Source of the DNA: Lutibacter profundi
Lineage (GTDB): Bacteria; Bacteroidota; Bacteroidia; Flavobacteriales; Flavobacteriaceae
DNA length: 64,000 nucleotides
Direction of reading: 5' to 3'
Assembly (NCBI RefSeq): GCF_001543325.1
Contig: NZ_CP013355.1
Coordinates: forward strand, 2,324,001 to 2,388,000
The stretch's first letter is position 1, and each line of letters starts with the position of its first letter. The translations under genes were made by a program, and so were the position numbers. Of the stretch, positions 62,123 through 64,000 are shown piece after piece. The notes under the pieces were generated by a model that saw only the letters and a list, made by a program, of their open reading frames with translations, was not told the DNA's origin and searched no databases.

Positions 62123-63436
62123 ATGTCAAAACATTTTCAGGTTTTAGTCATTGGAGGAGGTACGGCCGGAATAATGGTTGCATCCATGTTAAAACGAAAA
62201 AACACTTCGCTTAAAATAGGGTTATTAGATCCTGCAAAAAAACACTATTATCAACCAGCATGGACTTTAGTTGGAGCAAATACGTATGATTTTGAAAAAA
62301 CAGCAAAATTTATGGATTCGTTAATTCCAAAAGGAGTTGAACATATTAAAGAATTTGCCGATAAATTTGATCCAGAAAATAATAAAATTATTTCTAAAGA
62401 AGGGAATGAATTTACGTACGATTATTTAGTGGTTGCTCCAGGGTTAAAAATTGCTCCAGATTTAGTAGAAGGTTTATCAGAAGCTATGGATAAAGGTGTT
62501 GTTTGTAGTAATTATACAAACCCAAACCATACTTGGGAGGTTCTTAAAAACTTTAAAGGAGGTACCGCTTTATTTACACAACCCTCAACTCCAATAAAGT
62601 GTGGGGGAGCTCCTCAAAAAATAATGTATTTAGCCGATGAGCATTTTACTAAAATAGGTGTTAGAGATAAAACAAATATTGTTTTTGCAATGCCGGGTAA
62701 TGTTATTTTTGCAGTAAAAAAAGTAGCCAAAACATTAATGGAAGTTATAGATAAAAAGGATATTAATGTTCGGTTTTATCATAAATTAGTTAAAGTTGAT
62801 GCAAAAGAACAAATTGCTTGGTATGAAATTTTAAAAGAATCGGATGATGGTAATGATTGTGTGGTAATTAAAGCTAAAGAAGGTGATGTTGTTGATAAAG
62901 AAATTCAGCATAATTATAAAGATATAAAAGCCATTGAAAAAGATGGTTTAATAGGCATTCATTTTGATATGATGCATTTGGCACCACCACAACAAGCACC
63001 AGATTTTATTAGAAACTCTCCTTTAGCCACTGAATCTGGCTGGTTATCTGTTAATTCTTCAACAATGCAACATAAAAAATACAGAAATATATTTGGAGTT
63101 GGGGACGTTTGTGAGTTGCCAACGGCCAAAACAGGAGCAGCGATAAGAAAACAGGTGCCTGTAGTTGTTGAAAATATTTTAAATTTATTAAGTACAAGTA
63201 AGTTGGCTGATAAAAAGTACGATGGTTATTCTTCTTGTCCTTTGGTTACAGGTTATGGGAAAATGGTATTAGCAGAATTTGATTATTCGAAAGAGTTTAA
63301 GCCAGACCCCAAATTAAAAGAGTTTCCGTTAATGATTAGTGATTCTTCAAAAGAACATTGGCGTTTATGGATTCTAAAAAAATATTTATTACCGTATTTA
63401 TATTGGAATAAAATGATGAAAGGTATTGAAGTATAA
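62123..63436 (+). CDS. sqr: Sulfide:quinone oxidoreductase, eukaryote-like type II
   Basis: The 437-residue flavoprotein has the FAD motif VLVIGGGTAGIMVASMLKRK, HYYQPAWTLVGA, YDYLVVAPGLKI and the second-cysteine region TPIKCGGAPQKIMYLAD (Cys160). Downstream are SNYTNP (after Cys128), GVGDVCELPTAKTGAAIRKQ and YSSCPLVTGYGKMVLAEFDY (Cys372). Cys160 and Cys372 are the likely catalytic pair, as in mitochondrial SQOR. It passes electrons from sulfide to quinone and sulfur to a thiol acceptor. It has its own promoter region with palindrome D and differs strongly from the first SQR. Confidence 0.92.
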   Translation: MSKHFQVLVIGGGTAGIMVASMLKRKNTSLKIGLLDPAKKHYYQPAWTLVGANTYDFEKTAKFMDSLIPKGVEHIKEFADKFDPENNKIISKEGNEFTYDYLVVAPGLKIAPDLVEGLSEAMDKGVVCSNYTNPNHTWEVLKNFKGGTALFTQPSTPIKCGGAPQKIMYLADEHFTKIGVRDKTNIVFAMPGNVIFAVKKVAKTLMEVIDKKDINVRFYHKLVKVDAKEQIAWYEILKESDDGNDCVVIKAKEGDVVDKEIQHNYKDIKAIEKDGLIGIHFDMMHLAPPQQAPDFIRNSPLATESGWLSVNSSTMQHKKYRNIFGVGDVCELPTAKTGAAIRKQVPVVVENILNLLSTSKLADKKYDGYSSCPLVTGYGKMVLAEFDYSKEFKPDPKLKEFPLMISDSSKEHWRLWILKKYLLPYLYWNKMMKGIEV

Positions 63437-63446
63437 AACAAAAATA

Positions 63447-63511
63447 CCATATAGAGCGCACTCGAAATATAGTTTAACACAATTTCTATTTTTCGACTGC
63501 GCTCGAAATGG
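63447..63511. repeat. Imperfect inverted repeat, related to the element after infB
   Basis: The left arm 63447-63469 and right arm 63489-63511 pair imperfectly. The right arm read on minus (CCATTTCGAGCGCAGTCGAA, then AAAT) aligns with the infB-side repeat core, sharing CATTT-n-GA-n-C and AGT with AAAAAT. It lies between the convergent second SQR and TonB-receptor genes. Confidence 0.6.
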
Positions 63512-63579
63512 CTTCCTAGCTGTTATGCTTAATTTGTTTTAGCACCTTATTACATAAATTCTTTTTTTTATCGTTCTTC

Positions 63580-64000
63580 TTAAAATTTTAGAGTAGCTCC
63601 AACCAAAAAATTTCTAGTGGCTTGAGGATAATACCCTGCTCCATCTAAAGTAGTGGTTTCTCCCGGAACAGACCAAGTATCATCATAGGTATAATAATAT
63701 CCGTTTGAAATATATTCAACATTAAAAATATTATTTAACAATGCTGTAAACACAATAGATTTAATTATTTTTTTAGGTTTAATTTCATAGGAAAAATTTA
63801 AATCATTTACAAAATAGCTCTCCAATTTTGAATTTTTGTTATCAATATTTCCCATATACTGTTCTCCTACATATTTTGAAAGTAGAGAAATATACATTTT
63901 TGTATTTGGTGCATAAGTAAATGAATTCCCTGCAACTATTTTTGGAGAAAATGAAAGATTGGTTTTTCCTAAACTCACTAATTCTCCATTCCATGAAGTT
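63580..64000 (-). CDS. TonB-dependent receptor, C-terminal fragment (5' part outside window)
   Basis: About 140 C-terminal residues are visible; the frame is open through position 64000. The sequence shows beta-barrel strands: SFSPKIVAGNSFTYAPNTKM, then LESYFVNDLNFSYEI and ALLNNIFNVEYISNGY, with a C-terminal Phe (GATLKF). These are typical of the final strands of a TonB-dependent outer-membrane receptor. The ligand cannot be told from this part. A Met near 63978 is an internal codon, not a start, because the barrel context continues upstream. Confidence 0.88.
   Translation of the reverse strand, partial: TSWNGELVSLGKTNLSFSPKIVAGNSFTYAPNTKMYISLLSKYVGEQYMGNIDNKNSKLESYFVNDLNFSYEIKPKKIIKSIVFTALLNNIFNVEYISNGYYYTYDDTWSVPGETTTLDGAGYYPQATRNFLVGATLKF

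Noticed and set aside
63580-63978. TonB-receptor fragment as a complete 132-residue protein
   Set aside because: The frame continues to the window edge, and the sequence is only the end of a barrel, so it is a partial gene cut by the window.
1-64000. CRISPR array, insertion sequence or prophage
   Set aside because: No regularly spaced direct repeats, transposase, integrase or phage structural genes were seen; the only repeats are the two palindromic intergenic elements.

Overview
The window looks like chromosome from a marine-type Bacteroidota, most likely Flavobacteriaceae. The base composition is very AT-rich. There is a SusC/SusD pair, lipoproteins with LNAC/FINC-type lipoboxes, alternative complex III in place of bc1, large DUF2723 and DUF5686 proteins, and promoters of the Bacteroidota form TTG-N17-19-TAnnTTTG. 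Genus cannot be fixed from sequence reading alone. I see no CRISPR array, transposase, integrase or prophage.

Layout. 1-3300 (minus): partial DUF5686 outer-membrane-type protein, then frr and pyrH. 3346-20072: an amino-sugar (GlcNAc/chitin-oligomer) locus. Its minus arm holds SusC, SusD, a NagB-deacetylase fusion, a GH20 hexosaminidase and an FG-GAP/UnbV lipoprotein. Its plus arm holds a LytS-type kinase, a LytTR regulator, a NagP-like sugar permease and a NagX-like acyltransferase. 20126-22900 (minus): tsf, rpsB, rpsI, rplM with a structured rpsB leader. 23067-29123 (minus): two secreted unknowns, an LtaS-like sulfatase-fold transferase, and polA with a decayed proofreading domain. 29247-35715: phosphoesterase, a redox-dead thioredoxin fold, polysaccharide deacetylase, DUF2723 glycosyltransferase, tRNA-Gln and a universal stress protein. 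35882-40535 (plus): rimP-nusA-infB behind a hairpin leader. 41276-52692 (plus): a respiratory block, actABCDEF followed by coxBA. 52766: ruvB.

53798-63436 (plus) is the most notable part, a sulfide/sulfur oxidation region. It holds two SulP transporters, an MBL-rhodanese persulfide dioxygenase-like protein, a rhodanese lipoprotein, a DUF3365 haem protein, two different SQR-family flavoproteins, a 54-residue small ORF and an HMA-domain protein. Four palindromes of Crp/Fnr type (GTGAT-N4-ATCAC or a close variant) precede four of these genes. Each lies 32-33 bp, centre to centre, from a -7 promoter element. This suggests one regulon in which electrons from sulfide enter the quinone pool and pass to ACIII and the cytochrome oxidase encoded just upstream.

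The window ends with a dispersed inverted repeat related to one found after infB, and the 3' end of a TonB-dependent receptor gene.
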